Source of the DNA: Druceiella hillmani
Taxonomy: Eukaryota; Arthropoda; Insecta; Lepidoptera; Hepialidae
DNA length: 64,000 nucleotides
Assembly (NCBI GenBank): GCA_039881145.1
Contig: JAYKKI010000015.1
Location: forward strand, 27,803,501 to 27,867,500
Direction: 5' to 3'
Shown: piece by piece, positions 12,207 to 22,449 of the stretch
Numbering within the stretch: the stretch's first letter is position 1
How the letters are laid out: every line of letters begins with the position of its first letter
Position numbers and translations under genes: made by a program
The notes under the pieces: generated by a model
Told to the model about the DNA's origin: nothing
Seen by the model: the letters and a program-made list of their open reading frames with translations, nothing else
The model's database searches: none

Positions 12207-12530
12207 ATGCACGGTAGTGAAGATATAATTTGGCCGCCCGATTATGGAGTTAAACGATCGAATATGAATACAATAGGAGTGGGGCTCGGGCGCGGGACGC
12301 CCCACTGCGCGGCCGAGCGAGACACACCGTCTCCATGGCAACGCTTCAACAAAATAACAATAAAATGCCTATGTAAATTAAGGCTTGAGATTCTTAAATT
12401 CAAGATAATAAATAAATATATAAATCTACAGAGCCCTCGAATGGCATCGGCCCGTGGAGATGTGAGCCTGGAACGGACAGGGCACGGTGGTGTTTTGTTA
12501 AGTAAAACAGAATTTGAAGAATGAAGTTGT
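12207..12530. promoter_or_regulatory. GC-rich island with RFX-type X-box (putative regulatory element)
   Basis: 12230-12345 rises sharply in GC over its surroundings. It contains GTCTCCATGGCAAC at 12329-12342, which fits the RFX X-box consensus GTHNYYATRRNAAC at every position. A second GC-richer patch at 12432-12490 (AGAGCCCTCG to GGGCACGGTGG) follows and may be a transposon fragment. A 105-codon ATG frame spans both patches (12207-12524), but its middle is AT-rich and it matches no family I know, so I treat it as non-coding. X-boxes in animals often sit in promoters of ciliary and neuronal genes; none is visible nearby. Confidence 0.45.
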
Positions 12531-12540
12531 AGAATGAACG

Positions 12541-14879
12541 AGGTTAATAAAATTAAAATTTATTTTCTTTTCACAAGTTATAAAATACATAAATAAATAT
12601 AACACACACATTCGTATTGCTCGTATGCAAGACTCGTATCTATTTCTCGTATTTTGTTGTCTACTTTTCGTGTAACTATAAATGCACTATGATTTTTAAC
12701 ATATACGACTCCCCCCGCAATTAATTCACCAAGAGTATATATTCATCGAAGCTAATAAATAAAGAAATTTAATTTAATGTATTTCTTTATCCATTTATTT
12801 TCTACAATTCATACGCAAATTCTAACCTTCACCTTGATTTTAAAATAAATTAATTCCGAAACTATAAAATATAAAACAAGTTTATAATTTTAAAAGAAAG
12901 CGTAGACGACATTTATTAGAATCAATGATATGAATTCCCATGTTTTAAAATTAATTTCTTATGATGCGATATGATTTTACTCAGAATTTGACGACTCAAA
13001 AAGTAGATTTGAGAAAACACAACCTATTAAAATATCTAATTAAGAATCAGTTCAATCAAAGTACTAATATGATTATTTCAAATATTTTTTTTCTCGACTA
13101 CCACATAATAGACATTCGTAACAAACAGAAAAAGAATATTCATTTAATTTACGAAAAAGATGTGCTAAATAGCGACCTAACATTCTGCCTTTAACATAAA
13201 ACAATTACCAGGTGAAACAATTAAGCTTCTACGCATATTGTTTTCATTTCAATAGTGAAACGTATTCATTTTTTCAAATTCTGAAGTAACTAATAATTCT
13301 ACATTTGTACATATACGTTTATTTGTCAAGCATTTCAAAACGTTGACAAAGATGTCTTAGACAAATTAAATTCCGAACTTGAAACCACCCCATTATAATG
13401 AAGCAAAATGCCAACTCTTTAACAATATTGGAAGTCAACCACACGAAGCATTAAAAAAATTAAAGAGAATAAAAAGTATCGAAGGATATTATTATTGTAA
13501 TAATAATAATAATAAAGGAGGCTTATATCAATAAGGTTCGAGTCGAGGTGTGACATAAAATCTCAAGCCGTATAATGAAATTAAGAGCGGGACGTGTTTG
13601 GAATGTAATAAATTTAGTTTAAATATTTTAATATTTTAAACGTTAAATTAACTACTAGTTAAATGCAGGTAAGTTACGGGCAAGGCTTGTGGTTTAATGG
13701 TTTGAATAGTTTTCAGCTATTCATGCATAACTTAGTTCTATGGAATTTTTGAAATTAATGATTTTCCTGAAGGATCTTAAATTTGCATTAAATATAATTT
13801 AAGTAGTTTTTTCTGTATAAATTTGTAAATAAGTTAGTTTTTATTTAAGACTACAATCAAGCAAAAATAAGTATAGACTTATAAAAATTTTTAAAATTCA
13901 ATTATTTAAAATCATCTCTTAAAATATAAACTTTAATTTAGGAAGTAAAATAAAGACCTTTTTCGTAGTACTTATTTTTTTGTTCATGCATTTGCCTAAA
14001 ATCAAGTTTTGATACAATAACTGGGTAGCAAACAATTGTTACGTAATATTTATAAATGATCTTTATGCCAGTTTAGAAATAGAAAAAAGTAAAGAAATTA
14101 CCAAAAGATTTCCCAATTTTAAAAACGTAATGAAAAGAAACATAGAGACATTTTGAAAATTGAGTGAAAATAGAAAATAAAACAAGCAGGAGAAAAGGAA
14201 CATAGATTTTGAAGAAATAAAGATTAACAATATTTAGGTAAAACTTTTGAGAGACCTGCAAAGATATATTCCTGGTATTTGGAACGAAAACAAAATAATG
14301 AATAAATCTTGATATTTTTCATAGGAGATAACAGATCACATTGAAGAGAGAAGAAAATTTCCAAAATATATTTTAAGAAATTTATTTTTTCATTCGCTAC
14401 GTTACTACGTTAATTAATTTGTAACCCATGAATTATATCTCATGAAAAATTTTAGTAGGTTAAAATAATATTGAATACGAAACACCAGTTGCTCCTTTGT
14501 GAATCGTGTTATCCAGTGTAAATTGTGTTCTGCAAATTTTCTATCCCTAATTTATTTAAATGATCTTCAAATTCTATATTAAATATGTTTTTTATTAATG
14601 TATTTTATAATGGATATGACTTTCAAGTTAAGTTCAAACATATTTGCATATTAAATAATAATTGTACACTATTAACTTAAGTTTCACTCAAAGCATTATA
14701 ACAGGCTAATTAGACCGGGGAATAGAAAACATTTTCAACAAATATTAACCATGATATAATTATTTAATTTCGTGCATTTATACAAATATTATTTAACTGT
14801 TAGTCTTTACTAATCAAATTTAGAGACTCTATAATGATGAAGATATTTTTAACCTAACAGCAAGTCATTGAAATAAACA
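12541..14879. other. AT-rich non-coding DNA
   Basis: Only a (TAA/ATT)n hairpin at about 13486-13516 stands out, with ATTATTATT followed by AATAATAATAATAA. The open frame at 12961-13194 (ATG, 77 codons) and that at 14073-14261 (-) have strongly AT-driven composition and no domain. Confidence 0.55.
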
Positions 14880-15190
14880 GACGTCATTGCGAAGCTTTAA
14901 GCTCCACGATAGAAGTTGCAACATAATGTACGTTAGCACGACCTCATTAAACCCAAAACCATAACACATGTTTCTTCGTACCTACCTTATTCAATACATT
15001 ATCTCTACGTTCGAAATATTCAAAAGATTCCATCGATACTATTCGAACAATTTAATCGATTAACTCGAACGATTAACATTAACAATTCACGTTCACGTGA
15101 CGTGACGTGATCCAGTCAAAATAATTAACTTTATCAACAACGATCAATTACGTTATGGCCGGTGATCGACTAACGTGTCTAGTGGCTTTC
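14880..15190. promoter_or_regulatory. Candidate regulatory element with E-box/CRE-like cluster
   Basis: 15087-15112 packs overlapping factor motifs: the palindromic E-box CACGTG at 15095-15100, and TGACGTGA at 15099-15106 and again at 15104-15111. It is flanked by two AT-rich homeodomain-like cores (ATTAAC, AATTAAC) and a moderately GC-rich stretch to 15190. There is no open frame. The motif reading is direct; the regulatory role is inference. Confidence 0.4.
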
Positions 15191-16699
15191 GCAGGCAAGA
15201 TTTTTAAAACTTAATACTTCCTTAAGATGGCGATTAAATATGTTTAAAATATTATGGCTTTAATATTATTACTTATTTGTGAAGCAGGATAATTTTATTT
15301 AAGTCAAATTAATTTTATTTTCAAATTGATTTTATTGTTTCGTCTCAAGTAAGGCCTAAGTTTGCAATTAAATTGGCGTGAATTGTTAAAATGATTATAA
15401 TTTAAAAAGTAAACCGAGATTTCGATTTTAATTAAACTTTAAACTAAATCCTTGTATCCTCTTATTATTGTTTTTAATCTTTATTTTGTTTATAAAGTAA
15501 TTATTATATGTTGAGCATTATATTATGTATGAAGAAGCTTAATAAGCTGCGTATCAATAATTTATTAATTTTACATAAATACGCTTCCTCTAGTATCGGT
15601 ACTGAGAAGTAAATTTAAAGTAACATAAATACTTATAAAATTTCAAGCCACCAAAACTCTAAAAACACTATTTTTAGATCACATATATCTATATATAGGC
15701 TAATCGAAGCTACTTTTTTCTATATTAGTAGTATTGTTAATTAAAAATTAATTGAAACTAATTTATTTTTTAATCCACAGGATTGATTTAAAGAAGAAAG
15801 AAACAATCTGAGTATAAATATAAAATAAATCTAAAAGGTTTCAATGCATTTACATTCGCTGTAAGTATAATATATCCAGGTAATTTCATGAGATAAGAAA
15901 AAGGAGAGAAAAGCCAATGGTATTCAAGAAATTTATGAGCTCTTTCAATCAATAGAGGATACTTAGCTTCTCAAAGATTTTATAAAACATAGGTAACTCC
16001 GTCTTACTACAAAGGAAACTAATATATGGAAAATTAACAAAAAGAGCCTTTGTCTTGCGCCTTTTGAGAGATTTAGAAGAAAGAGAAGAGAAAGACAGAA
16101 TTAGAAGACTACATACAGATTGCACCGGTAAGATGATTATATTATAAATAAAAAATCATTATTATCACCCAAACATGCAACACATGCAACATGTGACTAT
16201 CCTGCAATCACAAATAAGATTGCGAATGTTATTATGACTCACCACTAAGGGTTTGTCCGAATTTCGGGAGCGATTGTGCAATCTGCAGTAGATATATCAC
16301 CTTTATATGTATCTCATGTTTCCACTAAGTACACCGATATACAATTATTAAATAATATGCCTCGTGCCGCTACAACTTTTGGCTGTGGGTAACGAACCAA
16401 GATACATCGTTCAATGGAACGACATATTTAAAATTTTTATAAACAGCCAATATCCAGTACTTAAATTACATCTGTGTTCCATTTTTTATATGAGTATTTC
16501 ACAAATAAAGATCTATCGTAACGTTAAATTACATAATAAAGTAAAAACAACATAGCGATTTCTTATCGCTATTCTATTAGGGTAGTTAACGTGAAGACAC
16601 ACAGAGGGCCGTTGTGAATGATCTGGAAAATATTTTACTTTGAGCACTAAAATGAATAAGCACCGCTAAAGCAATGTCCAGTCGTAAACCTACAGAACT
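15191..16699. other. AT-rich non-coding DNA, nothing recognised
   Basis: A small run ACATGCAACACATGCAACATG near 16175 is a short local repeat. The open frame at 16364-16555 has a genuine ATG but no recognisable motif. Confidence 0.5.
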
Positions 16700-16850
16700 T
16701 CTGAAATGAGATCTGGTATTCGTCAAAACACGCGCCCGTGTAAAGACACCTGCTCAAGAGAGGTAAAGAGCGCGAGAAGACGATCAATCAGGCGAGCGGC
16801 GCGGGCGCGGCGGGGCGGTACCGGCTGGCCGCCCTGTGGAATTTTAGTTA
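16700..16850. promoter_or_regulatory. Small GC-rich island, function unknown
   Basis: 16780-16835 is almost entirely G/C with many CpG, ending in GGTACCGGCTGGCCGCCCTG. A 64-codon ATG frame (16706-16900) runs through it and out into AT-rich DNA, which argues against coding. It resembles the other islands in this window and may be a conserved non-coding element. Confidence 0.35.
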
Positions 16851-16904
16851 TGCGATTTTTGTTAATTGTTTCGAAGATGGAAATAAGATTAAAAGGCTAA
16901 AGGC

Positions 16905-17769
16905 CACGCTCCAAATAGGCAAGTTGAAAGGGAATTATATGTTGTGGAATGTTTCTGTTTTATACATGTTTCTTTTTTATGGAAATCAATAAAAAATAGA
17001 AGCTTTTTTCCTTTAGGATAAACATAGAAAAGATAAAGAGAATTAAAGGCAAATTTTCATACAAGTACTTTGAACTTTTCTGTATGCAAATATTTTATAA
17101 TTGCTACGTACAAACTGAAAGTGTTAAAATTATCTTTTTGTTTTTAATATTGGTGGTGTAAGAACTAATGGGGACAAAAGTAGTTGATAAAAATTGTACC
17201 GTTTTGTCCACTTTAAATACATCATACATACCTTTATAATAACTAGAAGAATTTGATTTACAAATTACACTCGCAATAATTTAGTTGAGAAGAATGAAAA
17301 CTGATTAAAAATAACCAGCTTCACCAAATGTCTGATATAAAGAATATGTTTTGGAGATTATAACATTAAAGGAATGTTTATACATTTTACTTACACCAGC
17401 TCCTCAAGTCGTCAGGTTTAATTCAGAATGTATCATAAATTTTGAATATATTACACAAAATGTTAAAGTATGTTTAAAACCATCATGGTACTCCATATCG
17501 CTACAGCTGAGAAAAACTAAATACAAAACAAAATGGAAGCACTGTTCAGCTCCTTCAGCAAAACACTTCAAGATGAACAGGGCCCTCAGCAATGAAAATG
17601 CGATGTGCTAATAATTAACCCAAGCTAATGTCAGGTGTAATAAGGTTATTCACCAATATTATATTTGATCATCTATCAGCGGATAAACTTGAATTTTTAC
17701 ATGTCACCTCCAAACAAAAATTTAAAAAAGCCCCCTCACTTTCCCCCTGTGGTTGCAAAGTTTCTCCTA
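16905..17769. other. Non-coding DNA next to a protein relic
   Basis: Overlapping open frames at 17351-17611 (+) and 17404-17592 (-) are slightly less AT-biased than their flanks. They could be a further decayed part of the element at 17770-18316, but I could not match either to it. Confidence 0.4.
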
Positions 17770-18316
17770 TTAAGGTAAGGGAGGCGAGATAACTTTTTGG
17801 GGATCAATTAAAGGCAAGTATTTGACCTTATTACTTCCTGGTTGATACATAATTCTTGCCGACCAATCCTTCTTAAGATAGTGATCTTTCGTTGCACGAC
17901 TGTCCCACGAGCACATAAAACAACAATCTTTTGTGAAGCCACCCAGCAATCCAAAAAGTGTAGCAATGATTTTGAGGCCTCCACAAATTGCCCAATTGTG
18001 TTTCTTGTAATTTATTAACTTCAAAATTAAGTGCATGGTATCATATCAAAAGTGTTTCTTTTAATTTATTAACTCCAAAATAAAGTCCATAGTCCATATT
18101 CTTTTGTTTACCTTTCATCCATTTCAAAAGTCCCATATAACAAGAAATACAGCACACATTGGGTATCCATGGCTTTTCCAGATTTCCAGTTCCAAATCCG
18201 AAATAGGAGCAGTAAGCTGCTTTTATCTTCTCCGTATTTTTTTTAGTTGTATCACTACGTAACATCCGCACACAACAAAATTGATTTGGTGAATTTTTAC
18301 AACTTTCTTTGATCAC
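17770..18316 (-). pseudogene. Relic of an uncharacterised multicopy (probably transposon-borne) protein
   Basis: Read on the minus strand, 18316 to 18041 gives a Cys-rich N-terminal module with NQFCCVRMLRS, AYCSYFGFGTGNLEKPWIP and NVCCISCYMGLLKWMKG. Then 18036 to 17770 gives WAICGGLKIIATLFGLLGG, FTKDCCFMCSWDSRATKDHY and LPLIDPQKVISPPL. From memory both blocks match, in this order, a large uncharacterised protein family that is multicopy in cnidarian and arthropod genomes. In that family a CxxC/CCxxC module precedes a GDLK...GLQ.G(Y/F)TKxxCFLCxWDSR block ending in PPLHIKLG. Here the segment between them and the entire C-terminus are missing, and a stop plus frame change separates the blocks. 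No function is assigned. Confidence 0.65.
17998..18089. repeat. Imperfect 54-bp tandem duplication at the relic's internal break
   Basis: GTGTTTCTTGTAATTTATTA at 17998 recurs as GTGTTTCTTTTAATTTATTA at 18052. The similarity continues to CAT at 18036 and 18090, with five or so mismatches. It sits exactly at the junction of the two protein blocks of the relic, so the loss of the middle segment and this duplication may be one rearrangement. Confidence 0.75.
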
Positions 18317-18716
18317 TAGTTATGTTTTTGATGAATAAAACTTCGGTATAACTTTACTTGATATAATAACACAAAAAAAAACTTGTGGATCCGTAATATT
18401 TACAACCATGAAAAAAAGCAAGGAAGCAAGAAAGGACTCGGTACAATAAACTAATTCAAGAAAAACATTTAATTGCAAATAAAAGGTATATTAGACCTGT
18501 CACAACACTCTGATGATATGATATGCGAACGGTGAGGGTAGGACAATAAAAATATGTTATTACTTATTCCCTTGTGTAATTAACGAAAAATGAAACGCAC
18601 CGATAAGTATAAAATAATGAAAAGTCCTCATAGTACTCATTTGGAATTTTTGTGGTACAATATCGTTAAAGAAATATGAATAAATTTGCAAAATACTGCT
18701 TCTGTCAGAGATGTTT

Positions 18717-18753
18717 GGAATCGGTGCCAAGTCGATGTTTCTCTTCTCTCTCA
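18717..18753. repeat. Dispersed 37-bp segment, copy 1
   Basis: Begins GGAATCGGTG and ends TCTCTCTCA. It matches 28508-28544 at 31 of 37 positions, in the same orientation. Similarity does not clearly extend on either side, so it may be a conserved end or internal block of an otherwise degraded transposon. Confidence 0.6.
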
Positions 18754-18988
18754 GGTACATGTTTACCTACACACATATATAAGTGCATCATTTTATGTTA
18801 CTATACTGGGGACGTATCCTTTCAAATATAAAAATAATAATCCTAATTGGTTGTTTAATCCCGGAGATACGAGTCAGCATACACAAAAACAAAATATAGG
18901 TAAAAACCCCTAAAAACTCGAAAATAATTATGAATCACCAATCTGGGACTTTGATCAGACAAAAAAATCGTGGTGGAAAATCACAATA

Positions 18989-19330
18989 TTAATTTAAAAA
19001 CAGCAGATCTTCAAGTCTCACAATTTAAGCAGGCTGTACCCGCGCAGCATCAGGCCAGCGAAGTTGGAACCCTGAGTTAAATGAAAGCGTCTCCGTTAGA
19101 GGCCCAAAATACAAATCTAAAAACAGCAGATCCTCGAGTCTCACGATTTAAGCAAGCAGTACTCCCACAACGTCAAGAATGAGGTGTTGGGACTCGGAGT
19201 CCAATGCAAAGTCTCTGCTTGAGACCCAAAATATTAATTAAAAACCGCAGATCTTCAAGTGGCATGATTCAGGCAGGCAGTACACCTGCAGTATCAGGAT
19301 TTAGGAATCAAAGGTTGAAATTATCATAAT
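18989..19330. repeat. Three-unit minisatellite, unit 121-123 bp
   Basis: The anchor AAAACAGCAGAT recurs with CAGCAG at 19001 and 19124, and as CCGCAG at 19245. Each unit continues through (T/G)CTCA(C/T) or its equivalent, then ATTTAAGCA(G/A)GC and the closing GA(G/C)(G/A)CCCAAAATA. Divergence of roughly a fifth to a quarter makes the array old. GC is higher than in the flanks. It may be an internal tandem block of a larger transposable element. Confidence 0.85.
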
Positions 19331-19596
19331 ATTGTATTACCGTGGGGCCTGAATCTATCCGAAGTTTAATAAGAATCGGTTAAGTAGAAGTAGTCGAAAA
19401 ATCGATCGCAAGATTTTAATCAACAAAAAAACACACGGAAGGCAAAACTACATAAAACAGTTTAAAAACGGGGTGTTATGACGTTGTTGATATCTCTATA
19501 TGCTTAAAAACTTATTCACTTTGTCCCGTTCTTACTGACAAGACAAGTCAAATGAATACAAACTTGACGAGTATACTCCTCGTCGCGGAAATGTTT

Positions 19597-19890
19597 CTGT
19601 ACCCTGATTTTTCTAAAAAGCAAATGTATGTCGCCCTTAGTAGTGTACCTATATTACCCAAACTCAATGATATATATTACCCAAATTCAATGACGGTACC
19701 TGTGCTATTTAGTATTTGGTAATTCTATGGTATATCTCCAATTACCATGACCAGATTCTAACCAAATTATAATGGTTCCACACTGGGTGTATATCTTTCT
19801 ATATAAAATATATAAATGTAAAAAATAAAAAAAATATCAACAAATTGCTTGATAAAGGCCGAAGATATGAGATAATGTACAAAAAATATC
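19597..19890. repeat. Dispersed repeat, copy 1
   Basis: Three collinear blocks match 29270-29690. They are TGTACCCTGATTTTT (19599 against 29271), a block around ACGGTACCTGTGCTATT (19681-19760 against 29369-29450), and AGATATGAGATAA (19863 against 29666). Divergence is substantial. No coding capacity was seen. Confidence 0.65.
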
Positions 19891-21568
19891 ATCAAATTGA
19901 GAACCCTCTCTTTTTTCAAGTTGGTTAAAAATATATGTTGAACAATGTTGAAAAATGCAACATGTATTAAAAAAAAATCAAATCTATCCACTCTCAATAT
20001 CCTGTTATACCCCTTTTTACATAAATTAATATATGTACCTGATTATGCCTATTCACAGTCAGGTAATTAATTTATGATTCACTTGCTAAAAGCGGTTAAC
20101 AATACAATGCTCTCTACTTACTGTAAGTTTTTTTTTTATTTTTAAACATTAATAAAAAAACAATGCTAAAAAATGAGTGCAATACATAACCGAATTCTTT
20201 GTATTCACTATATGACATGCCTTTGCCTATCTTAAGTTCAGATTATCGACTTTAAACTCCCAGGCCGTAGAATTTCATTCCGATAACTTCAACGCATTCT
20301 TATTTCCCAAACGTGATCCTTAGTTCCATGAATACTCTTTTTATTGCATGCTACTAAGCTAGGGAATAAATTACATGGCTGCTTTTCAAGTTATAGGGAA
20401 AATTTAAAACACTTTAAATTAAAAACATTTTTTCCTTCTTAATTGCTTTGCAGCTTTGATTTCCTTGTTTTTAGTTTAAAATTGTTCCCGTGCATTCAGT
20501 TTGTTCCGCAAGTCGATTATTCATATAAAATGAGAAATTAAAATTGGAAAATAGTTCTGAATAGACTTCTATTTATTAGATGTTATATATTCCGTACAAA
20601 CCAAAATTACAGTGTATTTACAATGTTACATGGCTCCAGATAAGAAAATATGATAATTATATTTTCAAAAATAACATCTAAGTTTTATATATCAGGAGGT
20701 GCTATTATGTCAGCAGGGGAGGGTATTTAGGGGCAGAAAAAGAAAGAACCTTTCACACTCCTTTACCTTATTCCTTGAGGATGATGAGGGTATGAAGGGG
20801 AATGGAATGTAGAAAGTAAAGAAGTATGATTTCTTCCTATAATTTTCGAATAGTTGAATGGATTAGGATCAGATAGACTTGTAATTTTAGCAACAATATG
20901 GGCTGTAAAATATTTTTGAGAATTTTTAAGTAATAAATAATTAAGTGAAAATACTGTATTATTATCGATCAACAAATAATTATAGCGCAGGGAAAATCCT
21001 TCTCGTTTCAGTAAAAACTACACGTGCAATTTTTAATTAATTTTTTTTCTTTATTTTTGACATGACATTTTACAATTACGTGCTCTGACTGACACTTCAT
21101 CCATCTATGAACTAACGATCTGGTTTTTTTTAATCGAACATATTTTAATGGAACAATATAGGTAAACAGACATGTTTAGAATAAACTGGAACTCTTCTGA
21201 TTTCTTATAAGATTTCCGCAACCCTATCCAGGACTCGAGGAATTTGCGAACTAATAGAGAACTAATCGTTGAATGACCCTAGATTGTTCAAAATAACGGT
21301 TATTAATAAATATACTACTAAATTTAGAAACCCGTAATTTAAGTGACTTGAAAAGTTGTCGTTTTATTTTGAACATGATAAGTATCAATGATGATATTTT
21401 TTTAACTTAATTTCATTAGGCTATTTCGCGATTTGTCAAAGTTTTCACTGCATGCACGGAATATACTCTTAGGCAAGCTGGAATATTTTGATATAATGAA
21501 AGGGAATTTAATTTAATCATATTATAATTGTCAAACAAATCCAAAGTTTTAAATTTTAAACAGTTTAA
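19891..21568. other. AT-rich non-coding DNA
   Basis: A G-rich patch at 20695-20735 and a moderately complex stretch at 20230-20380 look like transposon debris but could not be assigned. The open frames at 19767-19997 (ATG) and 20763-20975 (both - strand) have no recognised domain. Confidence 0.5.
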
Positions 21569-21863
21569 GCTGAACAACATTCAATCAAGTACAATGTAAC
21601 TCAAAGATCGGTGTTAGGTCCCTTACTTTTTTTGGTTTACATTAACAATATTTCTTTAAATTCTAATGAACACTAATAAAGTATCTAGGTACAGCCATCA
21701 CATTAGAAGTATTAAACATAGACTGTCTAAGATCGCAAAAAAACATTATATAAATAATGCCAGTTTGTTTATTAAATTGCCTGCTGCTCTTAAAGGTTTG
21801 GAAGGTATTCATTTTCAGAACACAGTAAAGAACATGCTTATAAAGAAAAGATTATTATAAAGT
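21569..21863 (+). pseudogene. Non-LTR retrotransposon reverse transcriptase fragment
   Basis: Positions 21569-21673 read AEQHSIKYNVTQRSVLGPLL then FLVYINNISLNS. This is the reverse transcriptase palm block usually seen as (G)VPQGSVLGPLLFLxYINDI in jockey/CR1-type elements. A one-base frame change leads straight into 21666-21860, which contains RSIKHRLSKIAKKHY, NNASLFIKLPAALKGL and HFQNTVKNMLIKKRLL. That is the family's C-terminal tail (a typical form is YN-x-LP-x-x-I-x-L-x-x-x-x-FK-x-x-L-K-x-W-L). The catalytic YADD-like block and everything between the two segments are deleted. It is clearly dead. The clade was not determined. Confidence 0.82.
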
Positions 21864-22205
21864 GAACGAAATATTAACTGATAAATCAATATTTTAAAAT
21901 TACTATTATTGTTAATTAAATTGTTATCATTGGTATTATTAATATTTTTGTAAAATTGATACTTATTATTATTATTATTTTGTGATAATACACTTTCATT
22001 AGTTGACATTTAAGATTTAAAATTGTTGAATATATTTGGCGTTAATTTTGTAGAAATTCATTATTCACAATTAAATAAAACTACGTGATGTTGTATTATT
22101 TCTACTTTCTTTAAGTTCTTTACCATGACCTAGGTTTCGTTGTATTACACCATCTTCAGGTGGGCTATTATTCAAGACATCTTTGCTAAGAGCCCACCGG
22201 CCCAA
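21864..22205 (+). mobile_element. Probable 3'-UTR of the same non-LTR element; dispersed repeat copy
   Basis: 22026-22170 matches 30637-30784 at roughly 94% and includes GACCTAGGTTTCGTTGTATT and CATCTTCAGGTGGG. It follows the reverse transcriptase C-terminus by about 165 bp on the same strand, so it may be the element's 3'-untranslated end; this is inference. At 22182-22200 a few bases of the opposite arm (TCTTTGCTAAGAGCCCACC) remain, so a palindromic form like that at 30674 may have existed and been truncated. A CTTTGCTAAGAGCAAAG mini-hairpin follows at about 22213-22229. Confidence 0.55.
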
Positions 22206-22387
22206 TAAAGGAACCTTTGCTAAGAGCAAAGATTCCTCGGTATCCTGTTATATCTGCAATACTTTTATTAAATATATCCTTTATGCCACTGCACTAGTGA
22301 CAAAAACAATTTTCTTTTATTATATTTTTTTGTTATGTAGAAAATGTGTATGAGAAAGTATGTAGAAAATTTTTATATATGTATAAA

Positions 22388-22393
<6 letters not shown>

Positions 22394-22441
<48 letters not shown>
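22394..22441. repeat. (TA)24 microsatellite with palindromic flanks
   Basis: Flanks TAAATATATGTATATA on the left and TATATACATACATTTA on the right are near-perfect reverse complements. The whole tract can therefore fold as one long hairpin. Confidence 0.9.
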
Positions 22442-22445
<4 letters not shown>

Positions 22446-22449
22446 CATT

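Noticed and set aside
12207..12524. 105-codon ATG frame
   Set aside because: Passes through two unrelated GC patches and an AT-rich stretch; overlapped by a similar-length frame on the other strand; no family match.
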